NCBI GenBank assembly: GCA_003242115.1
Contig: QBMP01000071.1
Location: 1-10,917, forward strand
DNA length: 10,917 nucleotides
Source of the DNA: Phormidesmis priestleyi
Lineage (GTDB): Bacteria > Cyanobacteriota > Cyanobacteriia > Phormidesmidales > Phormidesmidaceae
Reading direction: 5' to 3'
Part shown: in pieces, positions 5,451-10,917 of the stretch
How the letters are laid out: the number at the start of each line of letters is the position of its first letter
How positions within the stretch are numbered: the first letter of the stretch is position 1
Notes under the pieces: generated by a model
The model's input: the letters and a program-made list of their open reading frames with translations, nothing else
What the model was told of the DNA's origin: nothing
Databases searched by the model: none
Made by a program: the position numbers and the translations under genes

Positions 5451-6728
5451 CTAGGCAACGCCCGCAACCGGCAGCCGGATCGTAAATTGAGTGCCAATAC
5501 CAGGCGTTGATCTAACCTCAATCGTGCCTTGATGCTTTTCAATAATAATTTGGTGAACAATCGCCAAACCAATCCCGGTGCCCTTCCCAACGGGCTTGGT
5601 CGTAAACAAATGATCAAAAATCCGTGCTTTTACCGCCTCACTCATCCCCGGGCCATTGTCAGAAATTGTCACCACCACCCAGCTATCTTCAAGCCCTGTT
5701 TGCAGCCTAATCCAATGGGGATTTGCCTTAATCTCAGCAAAGCTATGCCCTTGACTCATCTCTTCTATAGCATCTATGGCATTGGCCAAAATGTTCATAA
5801 AGACCTGATTAAGCTGCCCCGGAAAGCACCTGATCTCATGAATATCGTCATATTGAGTGACGATGCCAATGTCTGGTCGCTGATCATTGCCTTTGAGCCG
5901 ATGGCGCAAAATTAACAGCGTGCTGTCAAGCCCTTCATGCAGGTTAAACAACTGCTGAGCATCGGTATCCGAGCGCGAAAAAGAGCGCAGGCTGTGGCTG
6001 ATAGCCTTAATCCGATCGCCCCCATCCTTCATCGCCTGAATCATTTTAGGAAAATCTTCGCGAATATAGGTCAGATCTATCTCTTCAATTTCAGCCTCAA
6101 TTTCCTCACCGGGCTTTGGAAACGTATTGCGATAGAGATCAATCAGCCCAATCAAATCACTAAAATAGCGTTGCACCGACCCCACATTACCGACAATGCA
6201 GCCCACCGGATTGTTGATCTCGTGGGCTACGCCTGCCACCAACTCGCCCAAGGCCGAAAGCTTTTCCTGCTGTACCAGATGCACCTGAGCCTGCTGCAAA
6301 GACTGAGTGCGATCGCGCACCTGCTGATCCAACATATCGGTCAGTTGCTTCAGCCGCCAGTGCACCTTCACCCGCGCCAACACCTCTGCTTGATCAAACG
6401 GCTTTGCAATATAGTCCACCGCCCCTAGCGACAGCCCCTTCACCCGACTCGCGGCATCTGCCAGCGCCGTCATGAAAATCACCGGAATTCCAGCCGTCTC
6501 CGGATTTGCCTGAAGCCGCCGACAGGTTTCAAACCCGTCTATTTTAGGCATTTGCACATCCAGTAAAATCAGCTCCGGCTGAGCCCGGGCGATTTGCGAG
6601 AGCGCATCTTCGCCATCCACTGCAATCCGAACCTTATAGCCCGCCGTTTTTAGCGTTTGAGAAAGCACCGACAAATTGTTTGAGTTGTCATCGACAGCCA
6701 AGATAAAAGGCTGAGCAGAGTAAGCCAT
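5451..6728 (-). CDS. Receiver-histidine kinase hybrid (REC-HisKA-HATPase)
   Basis: This is a 425-residue soluble signalling protein. Residues 7-125 are a receiver domain: acidic pocket D13-D14, phospho-acceptor D57 (LILLDVQMPK), T87 and K109 (IAKPF). A coiled-coil linker spans about 127-160 (RDRTQSLQQAQ). The dimerisation helix carries H169 in the motif VAHEINNPVG. The ATP-binding domain has the N-box with N316 (NILANAIDAI), G1 DNGPGM (357-362) and G2 GKGTGIGLAI (381-390), so kinase activity should be intact. There is no membrane segment, so it acts in the cytosol. A REC-first kinase probably has its activity tuned by phosphoryl transfer from another kinase, and the MASE1 hybrid kinase encoded immediately upstream is the obvious partner, though this is inferred from position only. 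The ATG at 6728 has no clear Shine-Dalgarno sequence. The 139-bp gap upstream carries a terminator and a 14-bp tandem repeat. The DNA target or output regulator is not in this window. Confidence 0.92.
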   Translation of the reverse strand: MAYSAQPFILAVDDNSNNLSVLSQTLKTAGYKVRIAVDGEDALSQIARAQPELILLDVQMPKIDGFETCRRLQANPETAGIPVIFMTALADAASRVKGLSLGAVDYIAKPFDQAEVLARVKVHWRLKQLTDMLDQQVRDRTQSLQQAQVHLVQQEKLSALGELVAGVAHEINNPVGCIVGNVGSVQRYFSDLIGLIDLYRNTFPKPGEEIEAEIEEIDLTYIREDFPKMIQAMKDGGDRIKAISHSLRSFSRSDTDAQQLFNLHEGLDSTLLILRHRLKGNDQRPDIGIVTQYDDIHEIRCFPGQLNQVFMNILANAIDAIEEMSQGHSFAEIKANPHWIRLQTGLEDSWVVVTISDNGPGMSEAVKARIFDHLFTTKPVGKGTGIGLAIVHQIIIEKHQGTIEVRSTPGIGTQFTIRLPVAGVA

Positions 6729-6763
6729 GATGGTTTTTGATCGCTAGATTTTGCTTGCTGCTT

Positions 6764-6833
6764 TTCTAAAGCCGCACTTCTAAAGCTGCCCTTCTAAAGC
6801 CGTTTTTCTAGGGTCGATGTTCTAAAGTCGGCT
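6764..6833. repeat. Five tandem copies of a 14-bp repeat between the two kinase genes
   Basis: Units start at 6764, 6778, 6792, 6806 and 6820. All begin TTCTA, and four continue AAG(C/T)(C/T)G, with the last three bases variable. The fourth copy is the most diverged (TTCTAGGGTCGATG). The array fills half of the 139-bp gap and ends 36 bp before the downstream kinase's start codon. It could be a slippage-prone spacer or an array of binding sites in that gene's leader. Confidence 0.9.
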
Positions 6834-6862
6834 TTTTGTCACTTAATTAAATAGACCAACAC

Positions 6863-6883
6863 AAAAATCAGCAGAACTGCTGA
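6863..6883 (-). terminator. Intrinsic terminator whose stem contains the stop codon of the MASE1 kinase gene
   Basis: On the minus strand TCAGCA-GTTC-TGCTGA (6883 to 6868) forms a 6-bp stem with a 4-nt loop, followed directly by TTTTT (6867-6863). The last TGA of the stem is the kinase stop codon. The stem is short, so efficiency may be partial, but the geometry is correct. Confidence 0.55.
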
Positions 6884-9270
6884 ATCAAAGCTCTCAGCTT
6901 CACAATTTCGCAAGTCTCCGCTAATCGCAGTACAGCTTGCGCAAACCCTACCGTATGGCCAGTATTTAGAGCTTGGGCGATCGCGATAATCTCATCTAAA
7001 TCGCCGTCTTGAGCCAGATCCGCCAGCTGCTGCAAAACATCGACAGCCGGGGCTTCAATCGCTTTCTCTGCCGCCTCTTCACGGTTTTCATACAGCCAGC
7101 TTACCGGCAAATACTTAGCAATCAGCGCCAGCAAATCATCAAACTGTACTGGCTTAGCCAAAAAGTCATTACCGCCTGCCTGAATACTCTTATATCGATC
7201 AATTTCAAACACACTCGCCGAAGAAACAATCACAGTATGATGCTCAAGTTGAGGATGCGATCGCAGCTTCAGCATAAACTCAAACCCATCCACCACCGGC
7301 ATCATCAAATCCGTAATAATTAGATTCGGCTCAGCGCTCAGCGTTTTCTCAATGCCCTCCTGGCCATCATTCGCCTCAATCACCTCAAAGCCAATCGGCT
7401 CCAACAGATTCTTCAAAACCGAACGATTCTCCCAACGATCATCCAGCACCAAAATCGTCTGCCGTTCGCCCTCATAGCCAGTCACCGTCCCTTGCGCCAT
7501 AGATCTGGCTGTATTTGCCCAGTCTTGCGCCGCCGGTAGCCTCACCTCAAAGGCAAAGCTACTGCCCTGGCCAAGCTCACTGCGCACTACCACCTCACTC
7601 TCCATCAATCCCACAATTCGCTGCGTGATCGCGAGCCCTAGTCCAGTGCCTTCCACCTGCTTCTTAGTCTCCCCCACCTGCTCAAAAGGCAAAAATATCT
7701 TTTCCACCTGATCAACCGTCATTCCCCTACCCGTATCCGCAATCTCAAAGCGAACCTTTTCACCCACCGGCTCAACTTTAAACGTCACTCCGCCGCGCTC
7801 CGTAAACTTAATCGCATTCCCCAACAGATTAATCAACACCTGACGCAGCCGTTTTTCATCCGCATACACCCCCTCCGGCAGGCGAGAATCGAGCTGAAAA
7901 TTAAACCCAATTTCCTTTTCTTCAGCCCGAATCCGATTGATTTCAACCACGCCCTGTAAAAAAGCAGGCAGATGAAACGCACTCGGCTGAAGCGCTAGCT
8001 TACGCGCCTCAATTTTAGATAAATCAAGCACATCGTTGATCAGCGTCAGCAGGTGAGACCCGCATTGTTGAATCACATTCACCCCCGTACGCCCCTTATC
8101 CGACAGCGGCTCATGGCGCTGCAAAATTTGCGCATAGCCCAAAATACCGTTCAGCGGCGTGCGCAATTCATGACTCATATTCGCCAAAAATTCACTCTTC
8201 GCCTGATTCGCCGTATCAGCCATTTCCTTTGCCCGATTAAGCTCAGCGGTTCTATCTGCCACTCGCTGCTCCAAATCTTCGTTCGCCCGCTTCAGTCGCC
8301 CTTCTGCCTGACGGTTCTCACTCAATACCGCCAACAAAAAATAAGTCGTCAGTGCAATCACACAGATAAAAGATTGCAGCAATAGCAGCGATACTGAAAT
8401 CGAAGACCTGACAAACGACCCCAAGCCATTAACTGTACTCGCCACCGTAATTGTAGAAATTACCACCACCAAAAGAGTAGATTCTACCGCGCCAAACCGA
8501 AAAGCCGCCCACAGCAACAGCGGAATCATCATATATTCCACCGGATTGCCTAAAAAATCATATTTGCTGATAATCACCAAGCAAACCAGCAAGCTAATAA
8601 ATTCAATACTCTCTCGGCTACGCAGCGTGAATTGCCGCCAAGGACGATGAGCCCAAGCCAACACCGCCGGTGTCACAATCAACCGCCCTGTAATCACGCT
8701 AATTGTCCAAGTTTGCCAAATTGGCAGGTAATATTCCCAGGGTGCCTGCCCCGTTGCGCACAGCACCGCAACGGCGAGACTCGTGGTAATCAGCGGGCTC
8801 GGTACAATCAGCACAATAAACTTAAACACATGCAGCGATCGCTCGAACAGATAGCGCTTCCCGATAAACCGCCAAATTAGCCCAGCCCCCACCAGCGGTT
8901 CGAGCGTACTAATTAAAGAAATTCCAGCCACCGTCATTGGTGAATCTGGGTAAAACAACAGCAAATTTGTAAACAGCTCACTCAGCAGGATTGGTAGCCA
9001 CAAGTGCGGCCCAAACAGCATCAAAACCGCCAAATAAAATCCCGAAGAAGGCCAGATCGCCGAGGCTCCACTCTCAAAAGAAACAGCCTGAGCCAATGTT
9101 GCTAGTCCGTAGTGAACCATCCCAATCACCAGCGTCGTAATCAGCAAATTACGACCGCGAATGACAAGGCTCGAAGATTTTTTCTGAGAAAAGATGGTTT
9201 GAGCAGAGATGTTTTGAGCAGAGATGCCTTGAGTAAGCTCCGAAGGGAAAAAGCCGAGAAAAGGTTGCAT
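6868..9270 (-). CDS. MASE1-containing hybrid sensor histidine kinase (MASE1-HisKA-HATPase-REC)
   Basis: This 800-residue integral membrane sensor kinase starts with a 36-residue polar segment carrying five-residue repeats ([10 protein letters not shown]). A MASE1 sensory domain follows at about 40-316, with some eight hydrophobic segments and the diagnostic IWPSSG (72-77), and [11 protein letters not shown] (191-201). A coiled coil (about 318-358, [11 protein letters not shown]) leads to the HisKA helix with H367 ([11 protein letters not shown]). The ATPase domain has N485 ([10 protein letters not shown]), DTGRGM (512-517) and EGTGLGLAI (540-548). The C-terminal receiver has D610-D611, phospho-acceptor D654 (IITDLMMP), S683 or S684 and K706 (LAKPV). 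A 70-residue helical tail (731-800), common after receivers in cyanobacterial hybrid kinases, lacks the HPt histidine motif. The ligand sensed by MASE1 is not known. The next gene downstream is a REC-kinase, a likely phosphorelay partner. The start has no clear Shine-Dalgarno sequence; the only nearby alternative Met (51) lies inside the first membrane segment. Confidence 0.93.
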   Translation of the reverse strand: MQPFLGFFPSELTQGISAQNISAQTIFSQKKSSSLVIRGRNLLITTLVIGMVHYGLATLAQAVSFESGASAIWPSSGFYLAVLMLFGPHLWLPILLSELFTNLLLFYPDSPMTVAGISLISTLEPLVGAGLIWRFIGKRYLFERSLHVFKFIVLIVPSPLITTSLAVAVLCATGQAPWEYYLPIWQTWTISVITGRLIVTPAVLAWAHRPWRQFTLRSRESIEFISLLVCLVIISKYDFLGNPVEYMMIPLLLWAAFRFGAVESTLLVVVISTITVASTVNGLGSFVRSSISVSLLLLQSFICVIALTTYFLLAVLSENRQAEGRLKRANEDLEQRVADRTAELNRAKEMADTANQAKSEFLANMSHELRTPLNGILGYAQILQRHEPLSDKGRTGVNVIQQCGSHLLTLINDVLDLSKIEARKLALQPSAFHLPAFLQGVVEINRIRAEEKEIGFNFQLDSRLPEGVYADEKRLRQVLINLLGNAIKFTERGGVTFKVEPVGEKVRFEIADTGRGMTVDQVEKIFLPFEQVGETKKQVEGTGLGLAITQRIVGLMESEVVVRSELGQGSSFAFEVRLPAAQDWANTARSMAQGTVTGYEGERQTILVLDDRWENRSVLKNLLEPIGFEVIEANDGQEGIEKTLSAEPNLIITDLMMPVVDGFEFMLKLRSHPQLEHHTVIVSSASVFEIDRYKSIQAGGNDFLAKPVQFDDLLALIAKYLPVSWLYENREEAAEKAIEAPAVDVLQQLADLAQDGDLDEIIAIAQALNTGHTVGFAQAVLRLAETCEIVKLRALIQQFC
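9193..9237 (-). repeat. Three 15-bp tandem repeats in the kinase N-terminus
   Basis: Units at 9193-9207, 9208-9222 and 9223-9237 share GATG..TTGAG(C/T)A. They encode [10 protein letters not shown] and SAQTI, with a degenerate fourth unit (FSQKK) beyond. They precede the first membrane helix and lie outside the MASE1 core, so length change should be tolerated. Confidence 0.85.
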
Positions 9271-9489
9271 AGCGCTGATGACAGGTTAATAAGGGGTAAA
9301 AACACGATGCACAAAATCAGCGCAGTTACGCCAAAAAATCTAAAGGGGAAAATATCGTTCAACCAATGTTGATAGTATGTTTCCCTTAAAAAAGTAAGGC
9401 CGAACAATCCCGGCGTGGCACACCCCCTAGAGCTGCCTAGAACTTGTAAATATATAAATCTTATTTTGAGACTAATTTATCTCAACCTT

Positions 9490-9503
9490 AGTCTTTCTAT
9501 AAT
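9490..9503. repeat. 14-mer repeat, copy 1 (AGTCTTTCTATAAT)
   Basis: This exact 14-mer recurs at 10328-10341, in both places preceded by CCTTA(A). The two copies flank the HAD gene. On the minus strand each reads ATTATAGAAAGACT, a possible -10 plus downstream element. Confidence 0.8.
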
Positions 9504-9523
9504 TTCTTCGAGACTATTGACAA
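9496..9523 (-). promoter_or_regulatory. Candidate sigma70-type promoter for the MASE1 kinase gene
   Basis: On the minus strand TTGTCA (9523-9518), a 16-bp spacer and TATAGA (9501-9496) resemble a group 1 sigma promoter about 225 bp upstream of the kinase ATG, just past the HAD stop. The -10 lies in a 14-mer repeated upstream of the HAD gene. A closer alternative (TTGTGC, 17 bp, TATTAA ending at 9286) would give an almost leaderless mRNA. Both are predictions from sequence only. Confidence 0.25.
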
Positions 9524-9538
9524 GACTAAAAAGCAACG

Positions 9539-10177
9539 CTATCTCATCATTCGTGACAGTTCGCTAGGCTGCGCCAGTAGCCGATCTGCGCCCGCTTCCA
9601 CTAGCTCTATCCGCGAACCGTATCCCCACAAAACACCCACAGCCGGAATCTTATTGGCCACAGCGCCCACAATGTCATAGGCGCGATCGCCCACCATCAC
9701 CGCCTCTGCTGCTGCTATAGCCTCCTGCGCTAGTACATAAGCAATTAAGTCCGCTTTGTGCGATCGCACCCCATCCAACTCACTGCCATGCACCGAAGCA
9801 AAATAAGTCTCTAGCTCAAAATACTCAAGAATCCGCCGAGCGAACACATGCGGCTTAGAAGTCGCCAAATGCAGCGTCGCTCCCTGCTGAGTCAATTGCA
9901 CCAAAGCAGGCTGAATACCCTCGTAAAGGCTGTTTTCAAAAATGCCCGTAGCCGAAAATCGAGTTCGATAATGGGCGATTGCCTCAGCCACCCGCTCAGC
10001 CGTCGGCTTCGGCAAAAGCTGTGAAAAGCTCATACTCAACGGCGGACCAATGCACTCAATAAGCTGACTTTTCTCCGGCACAGCAGCCTGCATTTGTTCC
10101 AGAGCAAACGCAATACTTTTCGTAATCCCGATCTGAGGGTCAGTCAACGTACCGTCTAAATCCAAGAGGATATGCAT
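9539..10177 (-). CDS. HAD-superfamily hydrolase, phosphoglycolate phosphatase-like
   Basis: This is a 212-residue cytosolic haloacid-dehalogenase phosphatase. Motif I is DLDGT with nucleophile D6 and general acid D8. Motif II is T106 (HLATSKP), motif III K141 (GVRSHKADL) and motif IV D164 and D168 (MVGDRAYDIVGA). A helical C1 cap lies at about 15-85. Size and motifs match the Gph/PpaX/YjjG-like branch, which hydrolyses small phosphate esters such as 2-phosphoglycolate, pyrophosphate or nucleotides. In a cyanobacterium, photorespiratory phosphoglycolate is a natural candidate, but the sequence does not settle the substrate. The ATG at 10177 begins exactly at the first strand (MHILLDLDGT) and has no Shine-Dalgarno sequence. 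It is 268 bp upstream of the MASE1 kinase start and divergent from the alpha/beta hydrolase. Both flanks carry RAGACT clusters and the shared 14-mer. Confidence 0.9.
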   Translation of the reverse strand: MHILLDLDGTLTDPQIGITKSIAFALEQMQAAVPEKSQLIECIGPPLSMSFSQLLPKPTAERVAEAIAHYRTRFSATGIFENSLYEGIQPALVQLTQQGATLHLATSKPHVFARRILEYFELETYFASVHGSELDGVRSHKADLIAYVLAQEAIAAAEAVMVGDRAYDIVGAVANKIPAVGVLWGYGSRIELVEAGADRLLAQPSELSRMMR

Positions 10178-10188
10178 AATTTATCGAT

Positions 10189-10201
10189 TCTCATTATGAG
10201 A
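10189..10201. promoter_or_regulatory. Palindrome TCTCAT-T-ATGAGA next to the HAD start
   Basis: This perfect 6-1-6 palindrome sits 12-24 bp upstream of the HAD start codon, a position suited to an operator or leader site. It resembles Fur-like 7-1-7 boxes only loosely and does not match the consensus, so no regulator is proposed. Confidence 0.4.
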
Positions 10202-10327
10202 CTTTGTAGAGTTTAGTTGAGTCTCGCAATGAGACGAAAAAGTCCAAAAATTGACAAAGAAAGATTGAATCTAAGTCTTGTTAAGAGATTTTCAAGAATC
10301 GTCATGAGTCTCGTAATGATTTCCTTA

Positions 10328-10341
10328 AGTCTTTCTATAAT
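10328..10341. repeat. 14-mer repeat, copy 2 (AGTCTTTCTATAAT)
   Basis: This is an exact copy of the 14-mer at 9490-9503, about 150 bp upstream of the HAD gene, whereas the other copy lies just past its stop. Confidence 0.8.
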
Positions 10342-10649
10342 ATCTGTTCATTGCCGAACGGTGCAAAGTTTTTTGGAGTGTGATCGCTGAGAATTTTGTC
10401 TTTGATCTAGTGCCTCTGAAGGAGTTTTCTGAGGGAATTTACTTTAGGCCGTGATAACAACAGATTTTAACGCTGACATCTCAAACCCTAACCTTAAACC
10501 ACGATTCTAACTGCGCTTTCAACTCTTCCAACTCTTCCCACTTCAGAGAGATAGCATCTCTTTTTCATTGCTGCTAACTTATGCATGAGCGAACTCAACA
10601 AAACCAGCAAATTCGCGGAAGCAAACTTACGGAGCTATCACCAAAAGCC

Positions 10650-10917
10650 ATGCCATTTATCACCACCCGCGACAACACAAAGCTATATGTTAAAGACTGG
10701 GGGGAAGGTCGCCCGGTGATATTGCTGCATGGCTGGCCCCTATCTGCCGACTCTTGGGATGACCAGATGATCGCGCTAGCCCAATCCGGCTTTCGCGCGA
10801 TCGCCTACGACCGCAGAGGCTTTGGCCGCTCCGATCAGCCTTGGACAGGTTACAACTACGACACCCTAGCCGACGATTTAGCCGATGTAATTGCTGAAAC
10901 TAACGCCACTGATGCCG
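10650..10917 (+). CDS. Alpha/beta hydrolase, non-haem chloroperoxidase-like, 3' end beyond window
   Basis: The first 89 residues of an alpha/beta-fold hydrolase are present, beginning MPFITTRDNTKLYVKDWGEG. They continue with the oxyanion-hole motif LLHGWPLSADSWDDQM and YDRRGFGRSDQPWTGYNYDT, then a helix ending TNATDA at the edge. This pattern is typical of the cofactor-free haloperoxidase/esterase branch, whose members act as esterases or perhydrolases and usually run to about 275 residues. The nucleophile elbow (GXSXG) and the catalytic Asp and His lie outside the window, so activity cannot be judged. The ATG at 10650 matches family N-termini; an in-frame ATG at 10581 would add 23 polar residues. 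GGAG at 10631 is rather far upstream. It is the only plus-strand gene in the right part and is divergent from the HAD gene. Confidence 0.87.
   Translation, partial: MPFITTRDNTKLYVKDWGEGRPVILLHGWPLSADSWDDQMIALAQSGFRAIAYDRRGFGRSDQPWTGYNYDTLADDLADVIAETNATDA

Larger units (their letters stand above)
10178..10649. other. Divergent intergenic region between HAD and alpha/beta hydrolase genes
   Basis: This 472-bp region must hold promoters for both genes. The left half (10187-10345) is AT-rich and carries five RAGACT hexamers, three copies of TCATTNYGAGACT (10191-10203 plus; 10220-10232 and 10307-10319 minus), a TTGACA at 10251 and a TATAAT at 10336 that do not pair with good partners. The right half is less structured: a 9-bp direct repeat CAACTCTTC near 10520 and a small hairpin AGAGAT-AGC-ATCTCT followed by TTTTC (10547-10565). 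Confidence 0.55.

Noticed and set aside
5529..6428. Long plus-strand frames opposite the REC-kinase gene
   Set aside because: They are antisense shadows of a gene with intact kinase motifs on the minus strand.
9498..9542. Plus-strand TATAAT at 9498 and TTGACA at 9517 as promoters
   Set aside because: They do not pair in the right order or spacing, and no plus-strand gene follows; they would only give antisense RNA into the HAD gene.
1..10917. HIP1 palindromes (GCGATCGC) as operators, and a search for tRNA, rRNA, CRISPR and riboswitches
   Set aside because: HIP1 is a genome-wide cyanobacterial signature and not specific regulation. No cloverleaf with a T-loop GGTTCRA sequence, rRNA stretch, CRISPR spacer-repeat pattern or known riboswitch core was seen.

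Overview
The window looks like a stretch of a cyanobacterial chromosome. The octamer GCGATCGC (HIP1, the palindrome over-represented in many cyanobacteria) occurs about eleven times, where well under one copy is expected by chance. The gene families (chaperone-usher pilus usher, pentapeptide-repeat protein, short Mn-catalase, MASE1 hybrid kinase, REC-histidine kinase) fit a filamentous or Leptolyngbya-like cyanobacterium. I cannot name the species. No rRNA, tRNA or CRISPR array is visible.

Layout. Bases 2-1228 (+) are the C-terminal part of a fimbrial outer-membrane usher and are GC-rich. A gene-free stretch of about 1.15 kb (1229-2386) follows. It starts with the decayed N-terminus of an IS5-type transposase (1275-1409, -) and then becomes AT-rich, with two strong inverted repeats. 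All later genes but the last are on the minus strand: pentapeptide-repeat protein (2387-2911), non-haem Mn-catalase (3234-3959), VOC/glyoxalase-fold protein (4237-4656), REC-histidine kinase (5451-6728), MASE1 hybrid histidine kinase (6868-9270) and a HAD phosphatase (9539-10177). An alpha/beta hydrolase of the non-haem chloroperoxidase type starts at 10650 (+) and runs off the right edge.

How it may fit together. The two kinases are adjacent: a membrane sensor kinase with a C-terminal receiver, then a soluble kinase with an N-terminal receiver. This suggests one phosphorelay, but no HPt protein and no DNA-binding response regulator is present. Between them lie an intrinsic terminator that uses the first gene's stop codon as part of its stem, and a five-copy 14-bp tandem repeat. 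Mn-catalase, the VOC protein and the haloperoxidase-like hydrolase are compatible with oxidative or xenobiotic stress, but nothing shows that they are co-regulated.

Most of the unusual signal is in the intergenic DNA. The hexamer RAGACT is densely clustered (12 copies in about 245 bp) in three spacers: upstream of the VOC gene, upstream of the MASE1 kinase, and between the HAD and hydrolase genes. It is embedded in longer shared repeats, including an exact 14-mer on either side of the HAD gene. This is the best candidate here for an undescribed cis-element or small dispersed repeat. No new multi-gene defence or metabolic system is evident.
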